DNA of 64,000 nt from Tubulanus polymorphus. Its lineage: Eukaryota; Nemertea; Palaeonemertea; Tubulaniformes; Tubulanidae. Shown here one piece after another: positions 25,355-36,620 of this stretch. The position numbers were made by a program, and so were the translations under genes. The notes under the pieces are model-generated. The model did no database searches. It had not been told where the DNA came from and was given only the letters and a program-made list of their open reading frames with translations. The stretch spans positions 308,001 to 372,000 of the forward strand of contig NC_134031.1 in NCBI RefSeq assembly GCF_964204645.1. Reading direction: 5' to 3'. Within the stretch, counting starts at the first letter, position 1. The number at the start of each line of letters is the position of its first letter.

Positions 25355-25785
25355 TACTGCTGCTGGTGCTGGTTCTGGTGCTGGTGCTGGTGCTGGTTCT
25401 GGTGCTGGTGCTGGTTCTGGTGCTGGTGCTGGTGCTGGTGCTGGTTCTGGTTCTGGTGCTGGTGCTGGTGCTGGTTCTGGTTCTGGTGCTGGTGCTGGTG
25501 CTGGTTCTGGTTCTGGTGCTGGTGCTGGTGCTGGTTCTGGTGCTGGCGCTGGTGCTGGTGCTGGTTCTGGTTCTGGTGCTGGTGCTGGTGCTGGTTCTGG
25601 TGCTGGTGCTGGTGCTGGTGCTGGTTCTGGTGCTGGCGCTGGTGCTGGTGCTGGTTCTGGTGCTGGTGGTGCTGGTGGTGCTGCTGCTGGTGCAGGTGGT
25701 GCTGGTGGTGCTGCTGCTGCTGTTGCTGGTGCAGGTGGTGCTGCTGCTGTTGCTGCTACTGGTACTGATGTTGCTGCTGGTGCTG
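25355..25785. repeat. GCTGGT/TCTGGT hexamer array
   Basis: About 60 hexamers of GGTGCT and GGTTCT, becoming GCTGCT-rich at the end. GGTTCT appears at regular spacing, giving 18-36-bp higher-order units. Leu-Val and Cys-Trp frames are repeat translations. Confidence 0.96.
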
Positions 25786-26625
25786 ATACAATGACTGATT
25801 AATTATAGATCTATGTTTAGTATATTTTAGTATTTTACGCATTGCAGCAGTTTTTCGACACTGTTTCAATTTTAAAAGCTGAATAAACTTTGATGATAAT
25901 AAGAGTCCTTAAAAATAGGCAGCAGACTCAGTCTGTTAAATACATGTAGCAATATTGATGGTATCCTCAGTCATTCACAGGTGTTTGAGTGGAATAGCTA
26001 TGGGTGAAATAGCTATAGTAGTGGAACAGCTATATCAGTGGAATAGTCAATGTTGTTGTTGATAAACTCAAGCTTATTTTTAATCCTATTTGAAAAAAAT
26101 GCAGGGAACAATAAAACTAATTGAAGCGAAGATAGGAATATGTCGTATTTGAATTCATTTTGAAATATTAACAATATCGTTCAAGCATATCTAGTTTTAT
26201 ATAGCTGTATGTGATATAGCAGGCCTACAACATAGTGAAGGGAAGAGAAGGGAGAGAAGGGAGGGGAAGTGTGTGGGTGTATAACTATAATTGCTTTATC
26301 CATCTCTGTTTGCTGTTTATCCTCATAATTTCTCATCAAATCCTCACAAAATCCTCACAGCCTCCGTAGATGACTCCCCGACACTGACAGTGGAACTCCA
26401 GACCACCAGCTGCTCCAAAACCACGAAATACAAATACAACAAAATAACTAGAATCCATTCGATATTTCATTGTCATTTAATTAATTTAAACTTTATAAAG
26501 ATTTTAAACAGTAATTTACAACAAATATTAATTATTGACTCTTCATGAGGATTAATGTTATTCAATTCAATATCAATTTATTTACAATTTACACTGAGTA
26601 CAGACAAATACACAATGTATAAACA
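25786..26625. other. Intergenic, no gene seen
   Basis: Unique AT-rich sequence. Confidence 0.5.
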
Positions 26626-27180
26626 AACACAGTTCCACAGTTCCACAGTTCCACAGTTCTCCACTCAGTTTTAACAACTCTTCGGGTCGACTAGAGGAAT
26701 AGTGGAACAGTGGAACTGTGGATCTCGGTTTCTGTGTGTTTATACAAAGTGCTGTGGAAGGAAGAGAAAATACAAGTAAACTATTTCACTATTAAAGTAT
26801 TGATCATCAGCGCAAACCAGATCAGAGTTAATCTCCCAACTGTTAATCCTGGATCCTGGACTGTTGTTAATCCCGGATCCTGGACTGTTGAAAATCCTGG
26901 ATCCTGATGATCTAAGACAATCTATTAGTTACATATCAATTATACAAATTAATTATTGTTTTATTTTCTGGTTTTTCATGATTCATTTTAGTTCTGAATT
27001 CATTCGTCCAATAACTTTCTTAGAGTTAGATTTAAACCGTCGTCGAGCCCAGCGACAACTACGAATGGACCGAGCCTAAAAATAATTCTCAAACCACATA
27101 GTAATGACTGTGGGACTGGAATTCACAGTGGATCCACAGAGCGGATCCACAGTGGATCAACAGTGGAACTACAGTGGATT
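26626..27180. repeat. Short GGAACTGTGG / GGATCC family fragments downstream of MECOM
   Basis: CAGTTCCA repeats at 26631-26665, a GGATCCTGGACTGTTG repeat at 26840-26905 and GGATCCACAGTGGA units at 27128-27180. The last group ends a few bases from the MECOM 3' end and may lie in its 3' UTR. Confidence 0.8.
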
Positions 27181-27187
27181 CCTTGTT

Positions 27188-27193
27188 TTTATT
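27188..27193 (-). terminator. Polyadenylation signal AATAAA just after the MECOM stop
   Basis: AATAAA on the minus strand begins 11 nt past the stop codon. Another AATAAA overlaps the stop itself. The real 3' end may lie further downstream; which signal is used cannot be told from sequence. Confidence 0.3.
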
Positions 27194-27203
27194 CATAGTT
27201 AGT

Positions 27204-29535
27204 TTATTCTTGTAGTTCATTATTAATGATAGTATTAAATCCTACAGCTGCTGGCGGTGTCGGACTTAAGGTGAAATTATCGGTTAAAGCAAACTCAGTT
27301 CCCTGTGAGGGTTCACCGTGAGGAGTTAACACAAACTCATTGGCAGGTGAGGGTTCACCACTAGCAGCGTGTTGGTGAGGCGGGGGAGTTAAAGCGAACT
27401 CATTCGCCTGCGACGGTTCAATGTGGTGATGAGTTAAATCGAACTCACTTGCCGCAGGTTGTGTTAAACTGACCGGTATATCGTCTGTAACTGATATATC
27501 ATCATCTACATCGATATCTTCATCTTCCTCATCATCGCAACTTTTGTCATCGTTATGTTTGGTCTCGACGTGTGACGTCAGCGAGAAACTCGAGTCTATC
27601 ATACTGTACGGAACCGCTGCAGCAGCAGCAGCAACAGCAGCAACTGCAGCTACGGGATGAGTTGTAACCGCTACTTCTGACGTCATTTCCGTTTTGTCGA
27701 TGAAATTACGAATTTCGTCGAAATACGAATCGTCTTTTTCCTCGAGGTGTTCGGCAGGGGGAGAATCTACGACAATCGGTCCGTCAGATTCGTGTTTCTT
27801 CAAATGTCGATCGAGATTTGTCTGTTGCCCGAAACATCGATCGCAAAGAGGACATTTAAACGGTTTTTCTTTATTGTGTATGTTTCTGACGTGTCGTTGT
27901 AAATTCGATGAAATACTGAACGATCGTTCGCAGTATTTACATTTATACGGTTGTTCACCGGTATGCGTGCGCAGGTGACGCGTTAAATTCGCCGAACGCG
28001 GGAAAATTTTACCGCAAAATTTACACGAATAACGTTCTTTCATTTTAGCCGCGTACGGGGAGAATTGATGGTGCGTTTCGGGCGCCGGTTTTCCCGTTAA
28101 TTTCATCATTGTGGGTAGATCTTTAATCTGACCGGTGCCGTAACCGATCGATGCAGCCAGTGGCCCGTACGCGCTGTTTGAAGATGCCGCTAATGCGGCG
28201 TATCTCTGATGCTGATGCTGGGCGTACGCCATCATTTTTGTCGCCTCCTGAAACGATGAATATTTAGCGGCATGATCGACTCGATACATCGGATCTAACA
28301 GTAACGGGTTCGGGAACGGGTAACCTCCCAGCGCCGCCAGTTTATGTGTTTGCTGATGTTGTTGTTGTTGTTGTTGTTGATGATGATGAGTTGTTTTACG
28401 AGTTGTTTTAGGAGTTGTCGTCTGCTGATCTCCGAACACGTGCGTTTTATGAGAAGTCGTCGATGTATTTTTCACCGTTAAATCCAGCGGTTTCTCCATC
28501 TGTCCCGTCGTCGCTCCTGACAACGGCGGGTTTTCCCCGGATTTCGACGCCGGAAGTTTCGATAAATCGATCAGTTCCGGTTGTTTCTGATTGGATTGTT
28601 TCGTTAAATCGAACGGTTGCTCTGCGACGGCGAAATGACGCTGTGGTCGGCATGGTAACGAGTGTTGGATCGGTGCAGAAGGTATGCGCAGTTTCGGGTA
28701 AGATGAAATGACGGGCGATTTTTTGCCGGCCTCGTTCTCGATATCGGAATGTCTGTTCTCGCAGTCGCTGTTAGAAGTGGTCGGGGATAGATCGGATCCG
28801 TTTCCATCCGAACCTAAATTCTTTTTAATCGGAGTTGAATTGATGGAGTCGTTTAAACTCTTCACCGCTGCGGCATGCGGGAGAAGGTTATTCATACCGG
28901 ACAGTGCTGCCATCTGCATTGCGGCTAGCGGATGTGTCGGAGGGAATGCTGGGAAACTCGCGTGTATCGGGGGATAGAACGGGTAGGGGGGTCGAGGGCT
29001 GTAGAAATTCAGATAATTCGACGGTAGCGCCGCGGTGTGAGAATTAGGAACTGCTCTCATTGACGCGGGTTTCGGTATGTTTCCGGGCGCTCCGGTCTGG
29101 AACTGTGCGAGGTTCGAACCGGCGGTCCTCATGGCGCCCTCGCAGAAGCGTTTATGTTTACTGAGTGACGTCACAGTGGAGAACGCCTGCCCGCAATCCT
29201 TACATTTAATCTGCTGTCGACAGTCGGCATGCATTCTCTTATGTCGACATAGATTAGAGAATTGTGTGTAGGCTTTTAAACACACTTCACACTGGAATGG
29301 TTTAACGCTACTGTGTATGTGTTGGTGTTGTTTCAGTCCGCTAGAGGTCGCGAATGTCTTCCCGCACTCGTTGCACGCGTGTGACCGGGCACCCACGTGT
29401 TGTGACCGGATGTGACGTTGTAGATTGCTTGGATCTGTAAATGTTTTATCGCAGTGATCGCAAGGGAAATGTCTCTCTCCATCTTCACCTTCTACTCCCT
29501 TCCATCTATCGCTGTTATAGCTACTCGTTTCAGAC
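27204..29535 (-). CDS. MECOM: MECOM exon 4: fingers 4-10, CtBP motifs, C-terminal tail
   Basis: One 2332-nt exon encodes residues 105-880 and the TAA stop at 27206-27204. The acceptor is TTGTTCAACAG (AG at 29537-29536). The open frame runs 23 nt upstream into the intron, so an ATG at 29558 is intronic and is not the start. The exon carries both finger clusters, the Pro/Ala-rich middle with PFDLT and PLDLT, a poly-Gln/His tract near 28365-28390, the DSYF motif and the tail. In vertebrates this region is split over many exons. Codon use is coding-like and no frame interruption is seen. Confidence 0.93.
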
Positions 29536-32500
29536 CTGTTGAACAAGAAATAAAACAATCAATTCAAACCTACATAATCACAACTTCAGAACAAGTATGT
29601 CTGACTACATAATCCCCCAATGACATCATCAATATGTCTAATGGAAGCTGCTACTGTCGGGTATTCTATGTTTCACGACTCGAAGATTTTCGAGAAGAAA
29701 TTTTCAAGACTGTTGTTTACACGAGTTTAGATATCTCTTGATTCATAACCCGGTTTATACCGGTACTTAAACATGGCTCATTTATATCAGAATATAATCA
29801 ATTTAAAACATATATATTTTCAGACATAAGGTGTTTAAATAGAGGTCTATAATACTATGTGAGAAACTTACATTCCATCCTCGCTTTCCCCTGAATGTAG
29901 TCCTGATTCCATTGAACTATGAGTGTCGTGAATGTGATTACGATGTCTGTCTATAAACTCTCTGTTTAACTGAGCGAACACTACATTGTTGTTATTGTTT
30001 TTACACGTATAAATTCGATGTTGTTGTAACATGATGGAAGATTGAAAACTGTCACCGCACTCGCTGCAGCAGTGGTGCTGGTGCTGGTGGTGATCTATAA
30101 AATATAATCATTTATATTTACATTATTAGTTTAAACAGTAACAATTCCATATGGTTGAAGTAGTATGGATCCATTTCCATAGTTCTATGACCAGTTGCTC
30201 AAATAGTGTGAAAGGTTTACCGCTAGTACCCAGTTCCACAGTTGTTAGTGTGACCCTGGACCCGGTTCCACAGTTCTGAAACCGGCTCAAATAAAGCTAA
30301 CCATTCGACTCTACAGTCTCTAAACATAACCAATAAACTATGGAACTGTGGAACTGTGGAACTGTGGAACTGTAGAACTGTGGAGCTGTGGAACTGTGTG
30401 GAGCTGTGTGGAGCTGTGTTGACCAATGAGCATATGCTCAATATTCAAACGTAAACCCACAGTAAACTGATAATCCTAATCTGACCTGATAATCCTTATC
30501 TGACCTGCACCCAGTGCTCTGTCTCGCTACTCGCCAGAGATTGATAAGAAGAAAAAAATGTTTTAAGATTTTTACAGCCGGTGAAATTGATTTATTCTGA
30601 AAATTCCCCGAGATTTTTGAATCACGAAGGTCTGAAAGAATGGTCAAACCGACTTCCTGTTCCTGTTAGATTCATGAGCACATGAGTTTCATCTCGGGTC
30701 ACGTGACTCGAGGATGAGTTTAAAAAATAAACAACTCATGACCACAAAATAATTTTGATTGTATCTGATTCATGAACTCGACTGCCAGGGCTCAGACCAG
30801 TTTTAACTTTCTGTAAAAACCTCGCTTTCTGAAATATTCTAAATTCAATTGATACTATTCATCATGTTACTATTTTCAAAGATCCTGACTTCAGACCCAG
30901 GTCCCGTGTCCAGGGTCCGGGTCCGGGTCCAGGGTCCAGGGCCCAGTTATACAGTCGTGACTTCAACTCCGAAGTGTAATTGCCACAGAACAGGTCTTAA
31001 TGTGTAACTGGTCCCCGATATAAATGTTTAATTCAACTGATTTTGTACCAAATAAATTCAGTTTATATTCATTAGTTTCACTGTAGCCTTATATCAAGAA
31101 AATAGAGTTACGATATATTGAAATACACGATGATCCAGAGTTCGTCGCGGGTAAGTTTTAAATCATCACTCAAGGTTAGTTCATTTTCGATATTTCAACT
31201 CAAATCTTAACTTAACTCTCAATCTGTCGATATTTTTTTAAAACAGAGGATTTAAGAAATATTCAGTTTTGTCCTGTCCAATCTGCGGTTTACATTAACG
31301 GATAAAATTGTGTGGTTTAAACAATTCGAATAGTTTTAACGGATGATAAATTCACCATGGTGATCGTTCACATACAGTCAGGTATGCGAACAGACGGCAG
31401 GCACACTGAGACAGACGACAGCGCAGAGGAATCAAAAACCTGAACTATAAAAAACCCCTAAATCATCGCTTGAAAGAAGTGCTTGTAAAATTAAGCTATT
31501 AAACGCGTCACTGATTTCCGACACTTTGAATTATCTTCCACTATTAGACGCGCTATCTATTTGATTCTATTCTGATTCTATTCTGATTCAAACAATTTCA
31601 ACTCTGTCACTTTTTAACAATCGGCCCCGAGTTTTCAACCTATAGTTATTACATACAGTGTTATTATACAGTGTTCTATATATACATATCTATATCCCAC
31701 TTTACGACGTTCTCTAATCATTGACCGAAACATCGAGTTTCTTTTAGATTCTCAGATACATATAGCTTTTAGGATTTCGATTTGGTTGTTGATACATAGG
31801 GCAACACAGTCCAGTGAACTCACATCAAGTGGTCGTTGTTCAGTTGATTATTGCGTTGATGATTTATCCAAATGACGACTTGCATTTAGTAAATTTAATA
31901 GAGATGACTTCAGTAATACAATGACTTATCCAAATAACGACTTACGCAAGTTTGACTTGAGTAGGTTTGTTATTACAGGTATAGTTGTATAGTGTTTATA
32001 CTAAAAGTGCCAGTTTAAAACCATAACATACAAATAATTCATAGATCCAACCCTTAAATATATTACCTAACAACAATTACACGCTTGGAAACTGATAATT
32101 AGAATTCACTCTAAAATATGTATAATCCAGTACTGTAATAATTACAGCACTTAACAGTAATGGATGTGAGTATTAATTCTAATCGCGGATTATCTCAAGA
32201 TTACAATCAGTATCGTAATAACTCGGGACTGAAGAATTATTTTACTTTAAGCGTGAAATAAATCAAGCTCTGTAATCAATCAAATTATCGGGCTGTTGTC
32301 ATTGGCAGCAAAATTCTCATCTTTCGAACTGCCCCCCCCCCCTAAATAACCCGCAACACAGTTAAATAGCTGCCCCTTCCCTCGCGAGCCCCCCTCTCCG
32401 CCCCCCCTAAATAACCCGCAACACAGTTAAATAGCTGCCCCTTCCCTCGCGAGCCCCCCTCTCCGCCCCCCCTAAATAACCCGCAACACAGTTAAATAGC

Positions 32501-32910
32501 TGCCCCCTTCCCCGTAACACATAGCTTTATACCACATTTTATACGAATTATCAATAGGCTGTTCTCATAAAACAGAGTAAATATTAATCCTGATTCTATA
32601 AGTAAAATCCAAATACGGTATTAGTCAGTCGTCAGTATTTGACTGAAGAAGTCTCTATTTTTGAGTCCTAATTTGTATTTCTAATTCAATTTACTAAATG
32701 TTTAAATCCTTATTTGAATAATTTATCAGACATATCGATTAACTAAGACATTGCGTTAAGCAGCGAGTTTGAGGTATTTAAAATCCAAGAATCATTTACA
32801 AGTCACTATTTCATAACTGTACCTTGTCTATTGTCAGAAGAGTTAGGTCTATGATCTGTAGCATAGTTAGAACCCGCTCCTGGTAATTCCTGCGGAGGAT
32901 ACAGCAACAT
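27204..32910 (-). CDS. MECOM: MECOM/EVI1-family zinc-finger transcription factor, PR-less form (3 coding exons, 880 aa)
   Basis: Spliced CDS, minus strand: 32910-32823, 30094-29872, 29535-27204. Exon phases match (29 codons +1 nt; 2 nt + 73 codons + 2 nt; 1 nt + 776 codons + stop), total 2643 nt. Domains: CCHC finger (C39, C42, H55, C60); C2H2-type fingers at 129-150, 158-178, 186-206 and 215-235; CtBP-type motifs PFDLT (411-415) and PLDLT (453-457), plus IDLS (426-429); C2H2 fingers at 608-628, 636-657 and 665-685; [12 protein letters not shown] at 705-716; acidic stretch about 767-789; EFxLT repeats at 800-855. The two finger clusters, finger sequences (for example [16 protein letters not shown]) and CtBP motifs identify the MECOM/PRDM16/hamlet family. 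These are nuclear DNA-binding regulators that recruit CtBP corepressors. The start ATG follows an in-frame TAG and has A at -3. Vertebrate EVI1 is about 1050 aa and has seven fingers in cluster 1; here only five are seen. There is no PR domain. MECOM versus PRDM16 cannot be separated, because invertebrates usually have one ancestral gene. Confidence 0.92.
29872..30094 (-). CDS. MECOM: MECOM exon 3: first (CCHC) zinc finger
   Basis: The exon is 223 nt with acceptor ATTTTATAG and donor GTAAGT (GT at 29871-29870). It encodes residues 30-103 plus part of residue 104: a His/Gln-rich start, then [17 protein letters not shown] ending in Cys60, a C-x2-C-x12-H-x4-C finger that aligns with finger 1 of EVI1. 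A poly-Asn run and a Ser/Glu-rich linker ending SGESEDGM follow. The next exon begins with the linker SETSSYNSD and then a finger resembling EVI1 finger 4. Fingers 2 and 3 of the vertebrate protein have no counterpart here or in the 336-nt intron. Confidence 0.88.
30225..30420. repeat. GGAACTGTGG family copy inside MECOM intron 2
   Basis: Both orientations occur: CCAGTTCCACAGTTGTTAG and CCCGGTTCCACAGTTCTG at the left, then a run of GGAACTGTGGAACTGTGG at 30340-30400. Confidence 0.88.
32332..32510. repeat. 65-bp C-rich tandem repeat, about 2.7 copies
   Basis: CCTAAATAACCCGCAACACA recurs at 32341, 32406 and 32471, exactly 65 bp apart, each preceded by a C run. Confidence 0.94.
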
Positions 32911-32924
32911 TATTATCTAGTTAT
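32823..32924 (-). CDS. MECOM: MECOM exon 2: end of 5' UTR and first 29 codons
   Basis: On the minus strand the acceptor ends in TGTATTACAG (AG at 32926-32925). The exon then has a 14-nt leader containing an in-frame TAG, an ATG at 32910-32908, and 29 codons beginning [13 protein letters not shown]. The donor is GTACAGT (GT at 32822-32821). The exon leaves one base, g, which joins AT of the next exon to make Asp30. The encoded segment is low-complexity and precedes the first finger, where the vertebrate EVI1 isoform also has a short unstructured N terminus. The exon is too short to appear as a long ORF; the support is the matching phase and good splice sites. Confidence 0.8.
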
Positions 32925-33120
32925 CTGTAATACAATAAATAGATACATTCAATAAAATATATAAATTATGTAAATAAAATCAAAAATCTAAAATATAGAA
33001 ACATCAGTTTATCCAATCAGGATACGTTTAAGCAAATTCGTACGAATCAGAATAAATAGACACATTGAAAATCCAAAAATGTGATAATTGATGAAATGAA
33101 ATCAAGTGACGAATTCTTAC

Positions 33121-33182
33121 TGCTGTTTTAGGACGCTCTGTTTGAGATGTGTTCACAGTAACAGTAAAACTGAACTAAATGT
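33121..33182 (-). other. MECOM: MECOM exon 1 (non-coding leader), predicted
   Basis: The predicted first exon starts at the initiator A (33182) and ends at a strong donor, GTAAGAATTC (GT at 33120-33119). It is 62 nt with no ATG upstream of the real start. Intron 1 would be 196 nt (32925-33120). The inference rests on promoter spacing and splice signals only; no transcript data were available. Confidence 0.62.
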
Positions 33183-33213
33183 GACCGACACATTCTGAGG
33201 AAGTCCTTTTATA
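33178..33213 (-). promoter_or_regulatory. TATA box and initiator of the PR-less MECOM transcript
   Basis: On the minus strand TATAAAAG lies at 33213-33206. An initiator matching YYANWYY (TCACATT, 33184-33178) has its A at 33182, 31 bp downstream of the first T of the TATA box, which is the canonical spacing. A donor site follows 62 nt later. Together these support a core promoter for the EVI1-type transcript. Confidence 0.65.
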
Positions 33214-35558
33214 CACTAAACATTGAAAGTGCTACTTCGCACCAGCCTTTACATTTAATCCCTAAACATTGATTAATTTTATTTCTCTCAATAACAGAGA
33301 GTGGTTCATTATGTAATGAGTCGGTTTTGGGGTCCCGCACAAACAACCTGTTAAACAACCGCTGAATTACAACAACCAATTCTCATTGTTTAAAGATTAA
33401 CTCATAATGCGTCTTACACGGCAGGAAAGTGTTAAATATTAGTTTCATAATGAAAATGTGATATTGAATCATCTGTTTTGTAATTGGTTGATTTTACGGC
33501 AGCAGTGACCACTGACTTTATTACAAATACTTAGAATTGACACGTTACTTTCGCTAAAGTCACAAGAGTCAAAGTGTTTAAAATCATGTACATTCTAATT
33601 CTATTTGAATAAAGAATTGAATGGTTTGAAGTTGAGATTATTGAAAGTGTTGTTGGCGACACATTCTCCACGTGTCGTATCCATGGCCTCAACAATCGTC
33701 TCCATATTTACACAGAAATCTAGATATATTTTCTTCGACAAAAATGGCTACAGAAAGTCTGAATAATTCGCTCGTAAAAGGATTACGTAACTGATTAATG
33801 AACTCTTTAATTAATTAATTAACTGTTAGCGCCGTCACCGGCGAGTTGAGTAACTAATTACTAAACTCTTGGTATTGTCGAGTCGCGTGTTGTTTCGAAG
33901 GAAATCTATGAATTCTTTATATGAAATTTTACTCATTAAATTTGATAGAAAAAAAAATCATTCAATTCAATTCTGGTGGAGCGAGCAGAGCTCCGTCCCG
34001 TTTCTGTCACAGAGATCCGTCCAGTCGCTGTCTATAGGCGAGCAGACCTCCGTCCGTTTCTGTCTGATAGACGACAGATTTTAATTGTAGATTCCAAAAA
34101 CAGGTTTTTGAAGACACCATTCTGAATGTAGTCTTATATTGTTCAATGTCAAATGAGTTAAATGCCCCCTGTTGAGACTGGTTTCCGATACTATTTAGAC
34201 TGGTGCCCTTATAAGTGACTTATAGAATAGGATACAATAATAATCGCACTTGTTATTGACAGGGGGTCTAAAGGAGTTTAGTCAGGACCTTGCTTGTCTG
34301 CTTTCACTTTATAACTGATTAAGTTAATTGAGATATCAACTATTCTATACTCCAGGAGTAATAATCTGTTTGTAATTGAGTTAAGTATCAGTGATTGACG
34401 TAATCCGGGTTTAATCTCTATTTTCATATCAGTTATTTTTATTCGACGGTTCGATTTTTTGCGAAAGATTCATCACAAAAACAGAATAACAACAAAAATA
34501 TGAATCCATTAAAAACGACAGTTTATCATCACGATGGTTATAATTTTGTGTTTCTAGTTTTTTATCGATGTTTGATATTCTGTAGTTAATTGTTCTAATG
34601 AGGAGGTTTTTAATGTTTATCGCCGAGAAGGACATGAATGAATTGTGATACATTATCTAAAACAAATACCTTCAATCTGGTGAATATCAGATAAAACAAG
34701 TATTCATGAAATTAGACCCTATTGCGGGGTAGCGAAATGGGGCTTCACAAGTCCCCCCCTTCCCTGAGTAGTAAGGTGGATTCTAATAAATATTGTGAAA
34801 TCATTTTCCCACGGTTTTCACCTAAAAACCCGTGAAAAACTGTTTAAACTGTGAAATACAGAAACAGCACTGACTGGCAGACAATGCGCGGAGGGGATCA
34901 GCAGATACAGATTACATACTATTCATTATATTTAGTATTTTATAGAATTTACACAATTTGAACAGATCCTGAAGTAACGACGATTTCATGATAATTTCGA
35001 ATCGTTACTTTGCATGAAAAGATAAAGTACTTTTACATGATTTTGACCCAATTTTAAGACCACATTTTACTCTTTCTCTCTCTCTCTCTCTCTCACTCTC
35101 TCTCTCTCTCACTCTCTCTCTCACTCTCACTCTCACTCTCAATGTCTCACTCTCACTTCATGCTCGGAATATCTAATTAAGATACGTTAATTGCAAAACT
35201 GTTTTTGATCAATTGTGTTTACATTGCATTAGTTTATTCATACCGAATAGATCTAGACAATTAAAATTGAAGCCCCTGAATTTAATGAAATTTATATCTT
35301 AACATTTATATTTTCAAGGCAAATGAAATGATTAATTTAGATCGATGTGTATTTATCATCAGTAGTGGTGAAACCTCGAATTCTAATTCCACATTAAACC
35401 GTAAATATCAGACCCGATCAGAAACCACATTCTAGAAATATGATACGCGGTCTTTGTTTAGCGATGTGAAGGTTAAAAAAGAAAATAGAAAATAGATAAT
35501 TAATTGAAAATTAAAAGAAAAAAGCGAAAAATGACAAAATATCGTCGAAAGAACTGAC
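33214..35558. other. Region between the two candidate promoters
   Basis: Unique sequence with a repeated CCGT-TTCTGTC pair near 33985-34065 and a CT/CACT microsatellite at 35070-35158. No coding exon recognised. Confidence 0.5.
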
Positions 35559-35713
35559 CTGATAAGATAGCGGAACAGTGATAATCCTGATGTGGTTGTG
35601 TGTTGATTGTATTCACCTGTGATGAACTAAACTCTGATTCTTCGCACACCTGATCATTAATAGAAATACAATTGATGTGTGCGAGTCACTGACTCAGTGC
35701 GACTATATTTATA
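35559..35713 (-). promoter_or_regulatory. Second candidate TATA promoter and leader exon upstream of MECOM
   Basis: On the minus strand TATAAATA lies at 35713-35706, followed by TCAGTGA (A at 35690) as a possible initiator at a slightly short spacing. Two donors follow: CACAG|GTGAAT (exon edge 35617) and ATCAG|GTCAGT (exon edge 35559). An ATG in the leader opens only a short uORF that stops quickly. This may be an alternative 5' exon of the same gene, which is the nearest gene downstream, or a chance match. Confidence 0.35.
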
Positions 35714-36264
35714 ACTCCACCTCGTCGCAGTCATCGACCAATAAAACCATTCTGGGTGGAGTGATATCGTTTGATTGGCAGTCATTGACGGTCGCCAACT
35801 GCTGCTATCATTGAGCTGAAAGTGTCACGGCGGTTGCTGCGTATTTGAAGATGTTTTATATTGAAATGGTTCTCAGTTTCTGACAGGTTTTTGTGATATT
35901 TTAAAGACCTCACATTCAAACCGGTTCGACGCTTTATTTAGTTATCAGGTTCAACAACAGGTGGCAGCAGCAGCTAGTGGCAGTCATGGCCAGCTGAATA
36001 TTCGTGCCCGCGGGTCTGGGCGGGGTACCCGGACCCCAGTGCCCAGCCGGGTTTCACTCCCTCACCCAAGTTGACACATTCTTCTGGACGCGATCGCTAG
36101 TTTTGACTCCTCTTTGCTTGTACTGCCCGGGTTTGACCCCCATCCACTCAGTTGGGTATAGGCCCCTATTACTTTGAGCCGCGGCATCCTGTTTATCAGT
36201 TGCATATTTTAAGTGATGTATTTCATCAACAGGATGTAGATACATTAACGAGATGAGGTGATAA
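35714..36264. other. Upstream flank with GC-rich segment
   Basis: GC rises at 36005-36190 (GCGGGTCTGGGCGGGGTACC). A short minus-strand open frame covers 36054-36245 without a known domain. Confidence 0.45.
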
Positions 36265-36284
36265 TTCAGAGGATGGAATAATGA

Positions 36285-36620
36285 CGAGAGAGGAGACTCA
36301 GGTAGACTGAGGAGGGAGAGAGGCCCGACAGTCTCAGCGAGACTGAGGAGGGAGAGAGGCCCGACAGACTCAGCGAGACTGAGGAGGGAGAGAGGCCCGA
36401 CAGTCTCAGCGAGAGGAGAGAGAAAGAGAGAGGTGATAGGGAGATGAGAGAGGAAAGAGGGAGTGAGAGGAGAGAGGTAATAGCAGTGATAGAGAGAGAA
36501 GTGATAGTAAGATGAGAGAAGAGAAAGAGGTGATAGGGAGAGGGGGAGAGGATAGAGAGGAGAGAGGGGAGAGGGGAGAGGGGAGAGGAGAGAGGGAGAG
36601 GGGGAGAGGGGGAGAGGGAG
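36285..36620. repeat. 36-bp minisatellite then GA-rich tract
   Basis: Three copies of a unit containing GACTGAGGAGGGAGAGAGGC, then about 200 bp of purine repeats. Confidence 0.92.

Larger units (their letters stand above)
30095..32822 (-). other. MECOM: MECOM intron 2
   Basis: This 2.7-kb intron separates the first coding exon from the finger-1 exon. It contains a copy of the dispersed GGAACTGTGG repeat (30225-30420), a GGGTCC-rich patch (30890-30950) and a 65-bp C-rich tandem repeat (32332-32510). No further exon was recognised. Confidence 0.75.

Noticed and set aside
25316-25794. Long open frames of Leu-Val or Cys-Trp
   Set aside because: Translations of a GCTGGT/TCTGGT hexamer array; no unique sequence, splice sites or domain.
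29536-29558. ATG at 29558 as the start of a 784-residue zinc-finger protein
   Set aside because: It lies in intron sequence upstream of the acceptor TTGTTCAACAG. The spliced model with upstream finger 1 and consistent phases is better.
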